A DNA stretch of 64,000 nt from Flavobacterium sp. 11 (GCF_002754315.1 NZ_PEFE01000001.1:2666001-2730000), one strand, 5' to 3'. Shown: positions 8,954 through 17,573, counted from the stretch's first letter. The notes: a model not told the origin generated them from the sequence alone. Translations and numbers: made by a program.

Positions 8954-10096
8954 TTATATTTTTCCGTAAACGTTTAAAATATAATTCCCGTTTAAAAAAG
9001 ATTTTGAATCTATTTGGCTTTGCAAAATAACTCCGCTATGAGGAGTTTCGAGTAATAATTGTGCTGCTTGCGCTAGTGGTGCTGCGGTTGTTGTTTGGAT
9101 GGCTCTCAATTGATGTTTTCCCACTTTTTGTGGAAGTATGCATTTTGCAATTTCTCGTCTGCGCAAAATTCCAGTTGCATCTTTGCCTTCTACGGCGACA
9201 TACAAAACAATTTTATCATCTTCAATATGTGGAATTACAGCTTCCATTTTTTCTTGTAAACCTTTAATTGCGTCAGCAGTATTTCCTAAATTAGTAATTT
9301 GCTCTTGTATCCAAGCATAATGTCCCGGATGTCGTAAGGTTTTGTAATCAAGTGAACAAACCTTTCCGGATAATGCATCTGGCAAATCTGCCGCTCCTCC
9401 TGAAGTCAGGTCTTCTTGGTAGGTGATTCCATCAATTATAATGTTTTTTCTTTCGGATAAAGAAGGTAAGGTTGTTTTAATAAAGTTTCTAAGTACAATG
9501 GTATCTTCCATATATTCGGTAGCAACGCCCACAGGACTCCAAGTAAATCCGTAAAAATGTGGTGCAACGGCATGATTGGTCAGTGCGCCAACTTTAAATT
9601 CCAATTTGTCAACTTTATCTACTTCAAAGTCAGTGCAAAACTGTTGAAAAAGACCATTTGCGAGTAAATCTATATAACCTGGAGCTAAACCCGTTTGAAG
9701 TATAAACCCGGTGTTGGCATCTTTTGCCAAAGCTATTATTTCTGCTGTTTCTGCTACATATTCCGTCAGATTGGCGTAATGAAGCTTATAATCTTTGGCA
9801 AACTGTGCTATTCGTGGTGCCTGGCTACCCGGTAAGCAGTCTAGAATGATATCTCCTTGACGTAAGATTGCTATCATTTCATCCGTAAGGTCTTTTTCGG
9901 CAAGGTGAAAATCTTGAATAAATCCCGATTTTGTAGTTCCTTCTTGAATCCAATGCGCAACTTTTTTTGCTTTTGAATGGGTTCTGTCACCAATAAAAAG
10001 ACTAGGAGTTACTTCGCTCCATTCCATCAATAATAGACCTACAGCTTCGGCAATTCCACCGGCTCCGGCTATAATAATAGTGTGATGTTTTTTCAT
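8954..10096 (-). CDS. Saccharopine dehydrogenase-like NAD(P)-dependent oxidoreductase
   Basis: 380 residues. The N-terminal Rossmann fold has the nucleotide loop GAGGIAEAVG (residues 11-20), followed by the saccharopine dehydrogenase catalytic region, including GLAPGYIDLLANGL and a C-terminal alpha/beta domain. It belongs to the Sacchrp_dh_NADP group seen in many Flavobacteria, where the role in lysine metabolism is not certain. The ATG at 10096 gives a compact N-terminus immediately before the glycine loop. No other lysine-pathway gene is nearby. Confidence 0.88.
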   Translation of the reverse strand: MKKHHTIIIAGAGGIAEAVGLLLMEWSEVTPSLFIGDRTHSKAKKVAHWIQEGTTKSGFIQDFHLAEKDLTDEMIAILRQGDIILDCLPGSQAPRIAQFAKDYKLHYANLTEYVAETAEIIALAKDANTGFILQTGLAPGYIDLLANGLFQQFCTDFEVDKVDKLEFKVGALTNHAVAPHFYGFTWSPVGVATEYMEDTIVLRNFIKTTLPSLSERKNIIIDGITYQEDLTSGGAADLPDALSGKVCSLDYKTLRHPGHYAWIQEQITNLGNTADAIKGLQEKMEAVIPHIEDDKIVLYVAVEGKDATGILRRREIAKCILPQKVGKHQLRAIQTTTAAPLAQAAQLLLETPHSGVILQSQIDSKSFLNGNYILNVYGKI

Positions 10097-10376
10097 ATAC
10101 TAAAGATACTGTTTTTTCGTGGTTGATCATTTGATTTTTATGGTAATCAGATTGTTTGGGTGTGCAGTTTCTCTGTCAAGGATAGTAAAGAAAAGCCCGT
10201 AAAGGAGTATGGCCTTTTATTGAATAGCCTGGTAGTACAGTAAAATAAACATAATAAGTTGTATACTAAACTAAATAGAAGTATAATTATAACTTTTTTC
10301 TATTTCTAGAGTACTTTTATGTGTTTAGTTTAATTATTTGTTTCAGAAAAAACATAGAATTCCCTTATCCGTTTTA

Positions 10377-10859
10377 TCATTCAGAGATACAATCAATAGT
10401 TGTGAATTTAAATTTTACACGTTCAAAATCTATAGGAGAGCCTTTGACAAAATAAGTTGCACCCATAGTGGTTTGCATTTCTCCATTACCTAAAATAAGT
10501 TGGTTACCTCGTTTTAGAAATGCCATTGGGTTTTTAAATGTTACTTTTTTATTATCGCCCTGAATGAAGGTATAGCTGGCAAATAATGTATCTCCACTGA
10601 ATTCTCCTGCAATTTTGCCAACTTTTTGGGGTGTGTTAAAAAATTTCATCACCATATCGCCGGTTATTTTTCCGTTTTTTAAAGTATTCATTTTTAAATC
10701 TATAGTATCCTTTTCATACAAAGCTTTATAACATTGGACACTTATCGGTTTTTCAGCCAGGATTTGTTTAGCCTTAACGACTTCTTCGTTTTGATTTTTT
10801 TTACAGCTTTGGAATCCTATACAAGCAAACAGCAAACAAAAAAGAACTGGAGTTTTCAT
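10377..10859 (-). CDS. Hypothetical lipoprotein
   Basis: 160 residues. A lipoprotein signal ends in the lipobox GFQSC (Cys19), and the mature part is a soluble, beta-rich domain with conserved-looking glycine turns (GKITGDMVMKFF, GEFSGDTLFASY). I do not recognise a named family with certainty. Such short secreted lipoproteins are common in Bacteroidota. It is a lone gene with 280 bp before it and more than 500 bp after it holding no convincing gene. Confidence 0.75.
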   Translation of the reverse strand: MKTPVLFCLLFACIGFQSCKKNQNEEVVKAKQILAEKPISVQCYKALYEKDTIDLKMNTLKNGKITGDMVMKFFNTPQKVGKIAGEFSGDTLFASYTFIQGDNKKVTFKNPMAFLKRGNQLILGNGEMQTTMGATYFVKGSPIDFERVKFKFTTIDCISE

Positions 10860-11372
10860 AATAGTAAATGTTTAGTTTATAAAAAAGTAATAAGGATTGC
10901 TAATTTACGCATAAATAGCTTGTAGTAGTAAAGATTTGATGGCATTTAAATAATGAATGATATTAATTTTTCATTTCTTTCGGTCAATCTAATACCTTTT
11001 TATAGAAATATTTAGTATTTGTAATATCTTTTTTTACAGTCAAAAGATTTTTTCTAAAGATTTCTCATTTGCTTCGAATAAGGTTTCTAAATTACTATTC
11101 CTGAATTTATTTAAATTTTGGTAATTACTTCCCGATGCAGAAAATAACTTTCCTTACTTTAATAGAGTTTTAAACTTCAGTGGTACAATTATGGTACAAT
11201 TTAAAGCAAAATATCGCAAAATAAAACAAAGATATCCTTATCAAGATAACATAACTCATGGGAGTTGTTTATACAAAAATAGTTATAAACTTTGAATATT
11301 GATTATAACACTGACATAAAAAAAAACTAAGTGATGTATGATTAGAGTACTTATAGATGGAGGTTAAAAAGT
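10860..11372. other. Intergenic region, no convincing gene
   Basis: About 510 bp of very AT-rich DNA. A short open stretch on the minus strand around 11040-11150 (reading …NLNKFRNSNLETLFEANEK… to TGA) could be a gene remnant, but it is too short to name. A direct repeat TGGTACAATT occurs twice at about 11181-11200. Its position beside an excisionase-like gene is suggestive of a mobile-element edge, but no integrase or second att copy is visible. Confidence 0.4.
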
Positions 11373-11411
11373 AAAAGGTCAAAAATCTAAATATTAGATT
11401 TTTGACCTTTT
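11373..11411 (-). terminator. Perfect hairpin terminator overlapping a gene end
   Basis: 18-bp perfect arms, 11373-11390 and 11394-11411, with a 3-nt loop. The right arm contains the last codons and stop of the HTH gene. On the minus strand the stem ends in a short T run. It is likely a strong terminator for that gene. Confidence 0.8.
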
Positions 11412-11717
11412 TTCAATATCATTTTGGATTTCTAAATAAGTTTTTACCCGACCTGACTTAATCCATTTCATTAACTCATGTCTATAAAAATAAATACGTT
11501 TACCTTGTTTATTAACTGGGATTTCCCTTTTACATACTTTACTATAGATTGTTGATACCGATAGATCTAAAAGTTTTGATGCTTCTTGAATGTTTAGAAC
11601 TTCTTCTTTATTTTCTTCTACATTAGAGATTCTTATAATAAGTTTTTCCAAATGCTCTAATTTATCATGAATTTTGTTCATCATTACGGGTATTTGGTCG
11701 AAAGTAAATGGCTTCAT
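11394..11717 (-). CDS. Excisionase-type helix-turn-helix DNA-binding protein
   Basis: 107 residues. The first 45 are a charged helix (coiled-coil-like, HDKLEHLEKLIIRI). A MerR/excisionase-type HTH_17 domain follows at about 47-95: LNIQEASKLLDLSVSTIY, a basic turn, then KRIYFYRHELMKW. Such proteins are found as accessory or excision factors of Bacteroidota integrative elements and as orphan regulators. It stands alone with its own hairpin terminator at the boundary between ordinary genes and the mercury region, which fits a leftover of an integrated element, though no integrase is present. Confidence 0.8.
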   Translation of the reverse strand: MKPFTFDQIPVMMNKIHDKLEHLEKLIIRISNVEENKEEVLNIQEASKLLDLSVSTIYSKVCKREIPVNKQGKRIYFYRHELMKWIKSGRVKTYLEIQNDIEKRSKI

Positions 11718-11847
11718 GGCGATCTGTTATTTAAATCTCATGTAAAAGTATTTAATACCAACATTGGAGATAATACATGTCCTTTAAAGGGGGAGTTTGG
11801 CTTTTAATTTCCAATGATTACTGGTTAAAGGACTATAAGAAATCTAA

Positions 11848-11958
11848 TCCATTAAGGAGAAATGTTGGTTCGAACTGTTCGGTCAAGTAGCCCCGTCCAA
11901 ACAAATGTCGAACTATTTTATTGAAGATTTGGAAAAATTAGAAAATATTTCCAAGTAA
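11848..11958 (+). pseudogene. Possible gene fragment (C-terminal tail of unknown protein)
   Basis: An open stretch following TAA at 11845 and reading …CWFELFGQVAPSKQMSNYF… to TAA at 11956-11958. It has coding-like composition unlike the surrounding DNA, but no own start with a matching ribosome site. I do not recognise it. The rest of 11718-12031 shows nothing. Confidence 0.3.
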
Positions 11959-12031
11959 GTATTTCGAATTTAAGTTATAGATTCAATCCTTGATTCATGT
12001 TAATAATTAATTGTAAAATAGCTATACCAAA

Positions 12032-12370
12032 TTAAAACTTCATTCGCTGTATTCTAACTGCATTCAAAATAGCTAATAAAGCCACACCAACATCGGCAAA
12101 AACAGCTTCCCACATGGTGGCTAAACCTCAGGCACCAAGAACCATTACAATTGCTTTTACTGTGAATGCCAACCCAATGTTTTGCCAAACGATTTGTTTT
12201 GTTTTTCTACCAATATTTATTGCTGTAAAAATTTTCGTGGGCTGGTCGTTTTGAATAACAATGTCGGCAGTTTCGATAGTGGCATCGCTTCCTAAATCTC
12301 CCTTGGCAATTCCTGCATCGACCAAAGCGATTACTTGTGCATCATATAGAATTGTAGTCGCGTTTTTCAT
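12032..12370 (-). pseudogene. Decayed 3' remnant of a CadA/ZntA-type P-type ATPase
   Basis: From the hinge region on, this matches the C-terminal tail of the intact ATPase at 47563-49584: both read GSDATIETADIVIQND and end …AVRIQRMKF. Everything upstream (CPC motif, phosphorylation site, nucleotide domain) is missing; the segment starts with a short unrelated lead MKNATTILY. A nonsense codon at 12128-12130 (TGA in place of glycine, compare VLGAGGLATM in the intact copy) stops the frame. The frame then stays open for the remaining 31 codons to TAA at 12032-12034. It follows merA by 8 bp on the same strand. It is non-functional as a pump. Confidence 0.88.
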
Positions 12371-12378
12371 ATTAAAAT

Positions 12379-14037
12379 TTAACTAGCACAACAGCTCAAT
12401 TTGGCAACATCTTTTCCGAAAGTGATGGCTGCTAGTTTTATGCCTTCGCCTAATGTTAAATAAGGATAAAAACTTTCTGCCAATTCTTTTACGGTTATAT
12501 TATACTTGATAGCCATACTCAATTGCTGAATGAGTTCGCCACCTTCGGGAGCAACAATTCTAGCACCAATCAATTTATCGGTTTCGGTATTTCGTATTAA
12601 TTTGATAAATCCTCTTGTGTCATTGGCTGCAATAGCTCTTGGAACGTTATTTAATTCTAATTTGCTTACTTCAAAAGGAATGTTTTGGGCTTCTGCCTGT
12701 GCTTCGTCCAATCCTGCTCCTGCTACTTGTGGATCGGTAAAAACTACCCAAGGCAAGGAAGAATAATCGGCTTCATTATTGGCTCCCGTAAAAGCATTTT
12801 CTACGGCAATTTTACCTTCAAAGGCTGCCGTGTAAACAAATGCAGGCGTGTTGGTAACATCGCCTACTGCATAGATGTTAGGTAAATTGGTTTCCATTTT
12901 TTCGTTAACCAAAATGTGCCCTGTTTTAGCAAGTTCCAAACCAATATTTTGCAATCCTAATTTTTGCATATTGGGTGTTGTGCCAGATGCCACTACAACT
13001 TTTCCTTTTTCGATAATTTGTGTAAAAGAACCGTCAGGGCATTTGCAATGGATAATGGTTTCATTTCCTTTTTTATCAAATTTTACTGCTCTAAAATTTG
13101 GCAGGATTTCTATACCTTCGTTACGCATTTGTGTTTCCAAGGCTTCACTGATGTCGGGCGTTTGTGTTCTCAACACACGATCAGTAAACTCGATGATACG
13201 CACTTTTACGCCCAAACGATTGTAAGCCATAGCAATTTCTAAACCAATATAACCAGCCCCCATAATGGTCATGCTTTCGGGTTTTTCTTCTAAATCAAAA
13301 AGCGAAACGTTGGTAAGAAAACCTACTTCGTTTAGCCCTTCAATAATTGGAATATTGGTAGTTGCTCCTGTGGCAATGATAAATTTTAGAGCCGTATATT
13401 TTACTTTACCATCGACCACAATGGTTTTAGTATCTAAAAATTCTGCCCAACCCGTTAGCATTTTCAGGTTATGAAAATCACTTACCACGTCCATATATTT
13501 TTTCTTCTGGAGCGTGGCTACCAATTGTTTTTTGTCTTTAATTACTTGAGCAAAATCTATAGCAACACCTTTGGGTTTGATGCCCGAAAAATTGGAATGT
13601 GTTGCGTGATAAGCTGTTTCCGCTGCACGAATAAGGGTTTTAGAAGGGACACAACCTACGTTTACACAAGTTCCGCCAAAGTCTAAACCACCGTTTACCA
13701 TTAAGGTCGATAATCCTAAACTTTCGGCCTTTATAGCTGCCGAAAATGCCGCCGAACCACCACCGATGATAATTAAATCGAAGTGGTTTGCGTTTGTATT
13801 ACAACATTTAGTTTCAGCAGTATGAGCTACTTTATAATTTTTTGTGCTGTTAATAGTATTGATAATTTCTTCTTTACTAGTTTTAGAAGGGTCGAAAGAA
13901 CATTCGCAACTGCCGTTTTGATAACTCACTTTTACTTCTGTTACTCCTTCATTTTTGGTAAGCATTTTTTCAATGCCTGTGGCACAATGGTCGCAGGTCA
14001 TTCCTGCGATATCGAGTTTTATATTTTCTGTTTTCAT
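12379..14037 (-). CDS. merA: Mercuric reductase with N-terminal HMA domain
   Basis: 552 residues. The N-terminal HMA domain (about 5-70) has the Hg-binding pair C15-x-x-C18 (GMTCDHC). A pyridine nucleotide-disulfide oxidoreductase core follows: FAD loop GGGSAAFSA at about 92-100, redox-active disulfide C124-VNVG-C129, NAD(P) loop GAGYIGLE, and a C-terminal dimerisation domain. The C-terminal vicinal pair C549-C550 (LSCCAS) that hands Hg(II) to the active site of the partner subunit is intact. It reduces Hg(II) to volatile Hg(0) with NADPH in the cytosol. It is third in the ArsR-MerTP-MerA operon, 81 bp after MerTP. Confidence 0.97.
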   Translation of the reverse strand: MKTENIKLDIAGMTCDHCATGIEKMLTKNEGVTEVKVSYQNGSCECSFDPSKTSKEEIINTINSTKNYKVAHTAETKCCNTNANHFDLIIIGGGSAAFSAAIKAESLGLSTLMVNGGLDFGGTCVNVGCVPSKTLIRAAETAYHATHSNFSGIKPKGVAIDFAQVIKDKKQLVATLQKKKYMDVVSDFHNLKMLTGWAEFLDTKTIVVDGKVKYTALKFIIATGATTNIPIIEGLNEVGFLTNVSLFDLEEKPESMTIMGAGYIGLEIAMAYNRLGVKVRIIEFTDRVLRTQTPDISEALETQMRNEGIEILPNFRAVKFDKKGNETIIHCKCPDGSFTQIIEKGKVVVASGTTPNMQKLGLQNIGLELAKTGHILVNEKMETNLPNIYAVGDVTNTPAFVYTAAFEGKIAVENAFTGANNEADYSSLPWVVFTDPQVAGAGLDEAQAEAQNIPFEVSKLELNNVPRAIAANDTRGFIKLIRNTETDKLIGARIVAPEGGELIQQLSMAIKYNITVKELAESFYPYLTLGEGIKLAAITFGKDVAKLSCCAS

Positions 14038-14118
14038 TTTCTTATTTTAATTAAATGCTTAATAATAGAGTCAAAAAAATTATTTGCAACCGTTTAGACC
14101 ACAAACGTGTCCAGTTTG

Positions 14119-14751
14119 TCAGTGTGGAGGATTTACGGATGTTGGTACTTCTCCTGATACTTTGTAACCTGTGGTATTAATAGCTTTTATGATAGCCTCT
14201 TTGTTCGTTTTACTATTGTCAAATTTTACAACTGCGATTCCTTCGTTGCTATTAGCAGAAACGGTTACAATTCCCGGTAATTTGTTTATTTCATTTTTAA
14301 CGTGATCTTCGCAACTGGCACAAGTCATTCCACTCACATTAAATTTTACTTCTTGTATATTATCAGAAGAAACAACAATTAGCTGTTTGTCCGCTTTTGG
14401 ATAAAAAACTTGTCCATAGTATGGGAAAGCCATCATTAAAAAAGTAAACACCGTTACAATGCCTAAAAACTTTTTAGTTTTCACAAATGGTATTTTATCC
14501 TCTTCTTCACAAGTACATTGTATTTCTTCGGTCGTTCGTGGTTTTAGTTTTTGAGTCCAAGCAAAGCCCAATACCAAAACAGTTATTCCAATTAAGTAAG
14601 GGCGAAAAGGTTCTAACCACGAGAACGTTGATGCTACGCCAGAAGCTCCAGAAATAAGAGCTAAAACGGGCGTTATGCAACAAAGTGATGCTGTCACTGC
14701 TGATAAAATACTTGCTACAGCAAGTTTTCCTGATTTTGAATTTGTGTTCAT
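14119..14751 (-). CDS. merTP: MerTP: mercuric ion transporter fused to periplasmic-type HMA domain
   Basis: 210 residues. The MerT part (about 1-120) has three membrane segments and the vicinal cysteines in TM1 (ASLCCITPV). A cytosolic Cys pair follows (IQCTCEEE). The C-terminal HMA domain (about 130-200) carries GMTCASC. It takes up Hg(II) and passes it to MerA. The start ATG overlaps the ArsR gene end by 4 bp (14748-14751), so it is probably coupled. After the TGA stop the same frame stays open for 12 codons with two more cysteines (…HVCGLNGCK then TAA), as if the stop replaced a codon of a longer, Cys-rich tail. Confidence 0.93.
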   Translation of the reverse strand: MNTNSKSGKLAVASILSAVTASLCCITPVLALISGASGVASTFSWLEPFRPYLIGITVLVLGFAWTQKLKPRTTEEIQCTCEEEDKIPFVKTKKFLGIVTVFTFLMMAFPYYGQVFYPKADKQLIVVSSDNIQEVKFNVSGMTCASCEDHVKNEINKLPGIVTVSANSNEGIAVVKFDNSKTNKEAIIKAINTTGYKVSGEVPTSVNPPH

Positions 14752-15128
14752 ATGAGTTCTAAATTTGAATTTTGACTAATAATGTATTTAAAAAAGGGAC
14801 GAAGTATTTGTAATTGTTCTGATTTTAGAGAATAAAAAATAGTTTGGCCAGACCGTCTTGCTTCAATAACATTTCCGTCTTTCATTTTGCGTAGATGTTG
14901 TGAAACGGCAGGAATACTCATTTCTAAAATATCGGCAAGGTCGCAAGGACAAAGTTCATTTTCTTCTTCAAGAAGAAACATTATTTTTAGTCGTACTTCA
15001 TTGCCAGCTAATGCTAATAAACCACTCAATTGTTCAAAAGCGTTGCTGTTATTTTCTAATTTGTTTTTACAGGTATTGATTTGATTTTTATCAGCCAAAA
15101 CTCTTATACACGTTTGATTATTGTCCAT
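14748..15128 (-). CDS. ArsR/SmtB-family metal-responsive repressor of the mer operon
   Basis: 126 residues. A winged-helix domain holds the family metal site E-L-C-P-C-D-L-A in the alpha-3 region and the recognition helix SIPAVSQHLRKMKD. Extra cysteines near the N-terminus (C7, C20) could contribute to a CadC-like site. In Bacteroidota mer operons this family takes the place of MerR. It should repress its own operon and release DNA on binding Hg(II). It is the first gene of the operon, and a long palindrome overlaps its promoter. Confidence 0.92.
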   Translation of the reverse strand: MDNNQTCIRVLADKNQINTCKNKLENNSNAFEQLSGLLALAGNEVRLKIMFLLEEENELCPCDLADILEMSIPAVSQHLRKMKDGNVIEARRSGQTIFYSLKSEQLQILRPFFKYIISQNSNLELI

Positions 15129-15157
15129 TGTTGTAATTGTTTAAATTGAATACTAAA

Positions 15158-15207
15158 CAAATGTAGTTAATTGTTTTATTATTTAAGCAAATGCTTAAAT
15201 AATAAAA
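15158..15207 (-). promoter_or_regulatory. mer promoter with overlapping ArsR-type operator
   Basis: A 15-bp perfect inverted repeat, 15174-15188 and 15193-15207 (core TATTATTTAAGC / GCTTAAATAATA), with a 4-bp centre. It lies 45 bp before the repressor gene. On the minus strand a TACATTTG -7 element is at 15165-15158, and a TTTG -33 element falls in the palindrome centre (15191-15188), so bound repressor would hide the -33 element. The spacer is 22 bp, slightly long. A half-site-like GCTTAATAATA also occurs between merTP and merA (14057-14067). Confidence 0.7.
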
Positions 15208-15270
15208 ATAAGTTTAACATTTTACTTTGAAATGAATACTTCAATTTTTAAAGTAAATGATTTAGTATTG

Positions 15271-15351
15271 CTTTTCATTCAAACTGTACTCAAATTACCA
15301 TCGGTAAATACTTTGACTTGAGTCATTATAAGCATTGACAAAGTGTTATTA
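15271..15351 (-). pseudogene. Remnant of a multicopper-oxidase C-terminal region
   Basis: About 80 bp align base by base with 19544-19626 inside the intact multicopper oxidase gene. The intact copy encodes TLPMLIVAQAEVFTDGN; the remnant reads TLSMLIMTQVKVFTDGN and then hits a stop, with a 2-bp deletion further on. Nothing else of the oxidase is left. The remaining bases of 15208-15617 hold only a 21-codon frame at 15368-15433 (MAGWKDPKTRN…) after an AGAGAGG sequence, which I cannot support as a gene. Confidence 0.75.
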
Positions 15352-15617
15352 GAGAGAGGTGACGGTAATGGCAGGATGGAAAGATCCTAAAACTCGTAAT
15401 CGTTTTATGAAGTTAATCATTCCTACAGCATGATATATATTATTTATTTGTGGAAATAAAAAAATAAAAAATTCCAAGTTACATACTTAAATAAATCGTA
15501 AATTTATATTAAATCACTGAAGAATAGTGTTTTACATCTAATTCAAGTGTTTTTTAGTAAAAAGTATCGAGAATTTGTATTTCGTTGATGGTTTAATTTA
15601 AAAACTAAAACAGAACT

Positions 15618-16226
15618 ATGAAAAAATCTAAACAATATGGTGAGTTCTTCAGTCACACTCTGTGTAAACTGCTCCGAACTGCCAAAATCGAGTTTGTAAT
15701 CATTACCGCATTGATGTATGCACTGCTGATGCTTACTTCTTGCCGAAATTCCGAAAAAAACCAAGAACAAATTGAACAGAACCACCCTCAACAAAAGGGA
15801 GAAGAAAATGACAACTATGGACATAGTGGGCATTCACAACAAATGAATGAAACGCGCAAATGGTTAAAACAGGAATTGGGCGAAAAATATAATCAGTCCG
15901 TATCTCTCGGCACAGAGGAACAACTTGCACAAGGTAAAGACATATTCACAAAATATTGTCTTACTTGTCATGGAAGTGGCGGTAAAGGCGATGGTCCTGG
16001 AGCAGCAACATTACAACCAAAGCCAGCCGATTTTACTGACCCTGAACATTCATCATTTTATTCAGATCAGGGGCGAATATACCTCATAAAAAAAGGAATG
16101 AAGGGAACTGCAATGGCAGCATGGGAAAACATTTTAAGCGAAGAAGAAATCCTTTCGGTTTATGTTTATGTAAATTCTCTGAAAAATTCAGGCGAAATGA
16201 TGGAACACCAAGGGCAAAATCATTAG
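15618..16226 (+). CDS. Membrane-anchored or lipoprotein c-type cytochrome
   Basis: 202 residues. A long N-terminal region precedes a hydrophobic stretch (about 24-41) ending in a lipobox-like LTSC (Cys42). A hydrophilic linker rich in Glu/Gln/His follows. The cytochrome c domain covers about 95-190, with the haem motif C-L-T-C-H (about residues 115-119) and a likely distal methionine in the KGMKGTAMAAW region. It is a mono-haem electron carrier on the periplasmic side. The unusually long N-terminus suggests the true start may lie at a later methionine. It is alone on the plus strand between the mer operon and the copper block. Confidence 0.85.
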   Translation: MKKSKQYGEFFSHTLCKLLRTAKIEFVIITALMYALLMLTSCRNSEKNQEQIEQNHPQQKGEENDNYGHSGHSQQMNETRKWLKQELGEKYNQSVSLGTEEQLAQGKDIFTKYCLTCHGSGGKGDGPGAATLQPKPADFTDPEHSSFYSDQGRIYLIKKGMKGTAMAAWENILSEEEILSVYVYVNSLKNSGEMMEHQGQNH

Positions 16227-16322
16227 GAAAATGAATGAAAAAAACATAAATAATTCAAATGATAATAACCGATTCAGAAAAGCAATTACATACAAATATA
16301 TTTCGCAATTAAGCAAAAAGTA

Positions 16323-16874
16323 ATGGCAAAAATTCTAAAAACAGTATGGATATGCACTATAGTATTACTACTATGGAGCTTTTCAGCTAAGGCACAGCAA
16401 AGATACCGAACCCGGGAAGGAAGTATAGAGGTTATTGGCTCGTACAGAGATTCCATAATAATAGCCTATAGCAATCGTTTGTTTGTTTTAATCAATTATG
16501 AAACTGCTGTAATGGAACTAACGTTTAATCCAGCTATTTTACGTACTAAAACAGATTCATTGAATGTGAAGCTTATCAACTCAAACATGGGGCAGGTAGT
16601 CCTGAAAGGACAACTGAACATTCCTTACGTGGAGACATTACAACATCCAGATCACAAACTAAATTTTGAAGCTGAGTTGCATTTGAATGGAAAGGCGAAA
16701 AGAATATATATAAACGGATTGCTTATACACATTGCAAGTAACGAAACCATTTCCTGTTTACTTACACTCAACTTTAAATTGCGTTTAAGTGATTTTGGGA
16801 TCGATTTGCCAGAAGGATGGAACAATGAAATAACGATACAAATTTTTCAGACTGTACTTAAGAAATCAAACTAA
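16323..16874 (+). CDS. Secreted protein, possibly YceI-like
   Basis: 183 residues. A clean signal peptide (MAKILKTVWICTIVLLLWSF, cleavage near AKA-QQ) precedes a beta-rich domain with alternating hydrophobic residues, as in YceI-type lipid-binding barrels, but similarity to YceI is weak by eye. There are no cysteines in the mature part. It follows the cytochrome c gene by 96 bp and may be cotranscribed. The role is unknown. Confidence 0.65.
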   Translation: MAKILKTVWICTIVLLLWSFSAKAQQRYRTREGSIEVIGSYRDSIIIAYSNRLFVLINYETAVMELTFNPAILRTKTDSLNVKLINSNMGQVVLKGQLNIPYVETLQHPDHKLNFEAELHLNGKAKRIYINGLLIHIASNETISCLLTLNFKLRLSDFGIDLPEGWNNEITIQIFQTVLKKSN

Positions 16875-16939
16875 TGAAATCCATTCAAATCAAATAACAA
16901 TAGCTTCACTAAGAAAGTGTTGCATAAAAAAATAGAAAC

Positions 16940-17573
16940 ATGAAAACACATAGAAAATTATTTAACTATTTAATTGGTCTTCTTTTCCTCGCTATTGCCG
17001 GATGCGGGGTTTATACGAAAATCACTTCCGATTATGATCGCAGTGTTGATTTTACAAAATACAAAACGTTTGCGTGGCTACCGAATAAAGACACAGCTCA
17101 AGGCGAATACAATAATCAGATTATTCGCAACAATACACGCAACTATTTCACTCATTGCATGGGAGAGAGAGGATACAAAATAAGCATTGATACACCGGAT
17201 GTTTTTTCTTGACTTAGTTATCACTGCCGTTAAAAAGGAGAAATCAGTCAGTACTCCTGGTTACACTTATCCTTCGGGTTGGTATTATCACAACCCCTAT
17301 TACTATCATTATCCCAGCAATCACTATTACCTCCATCACTATAATTACAACTATACCACTTATGTAACCCAAAAGGTCGAATATACAGAAGGCGCAATCA
17401 CGCTGAATATAATTGACAGGAAACTGAATAAACTTGTATGGACAGGAACTGCTAAAGGGGATTTATATGACCCATCTTATATTGGGGATAACTTACATCC
17501 TGCTGTGTATGACATTCTTGATAATTATCCCATAAAACCTATTAATGGACACAAGCGTCCGAAAAAAAATTAG
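16940..17573 (+). pseudogene. DUF4136 lipoprotein gene broken by a one-base frameshift
   Basis: The N-terminal part (16940-17212, lipobox IAGC, motif DFTKYKTFAWLP typical of DUF4136) runs into a stop just after a T6 run at 17202-17207. Reading continues in the next frame without interruption (…DLVITAVKKEKS… to TAA 17573), through a Y/H-rich segment and the family's C-terminal AVYDILDNYP. Removing one T would restore a single product of about 210 residues. This is either a sequencing or assembly error, a recent mutation, or a slippage site. The family is a cell-envelope lipoprotein of unknown role. Confidence 0.85.

Noticed and set aside
10097-10376. Short frames between the saccharopine dehydrogenase-like and lipoprotein genes
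   Set aside because: All are under about 25 codons with no ribosome site or recognisable motif; treated as intergenic.
11181-11200. TGGTACAATT direct repeat considered as an attachment site
   Set aside because: No integrase, no tRNA end and no second copy at the other edge of the island in this window.
14119-14121. Selenocysteine at the MerTP TGA
   Set aside because: No Sec machinery is visible, the downstream hairpin is only 5 bp, and a second TGA nearby (12128) clearly replaces glycine in a pseudogene. A nonsense mutation or natural stop is simpler.
15368-15433. 21-codon frame MAGWKDPKTRN… after AGAGAGG
   Set aside because: Too short, no homologue recognised, and located in a region of gene remnants.
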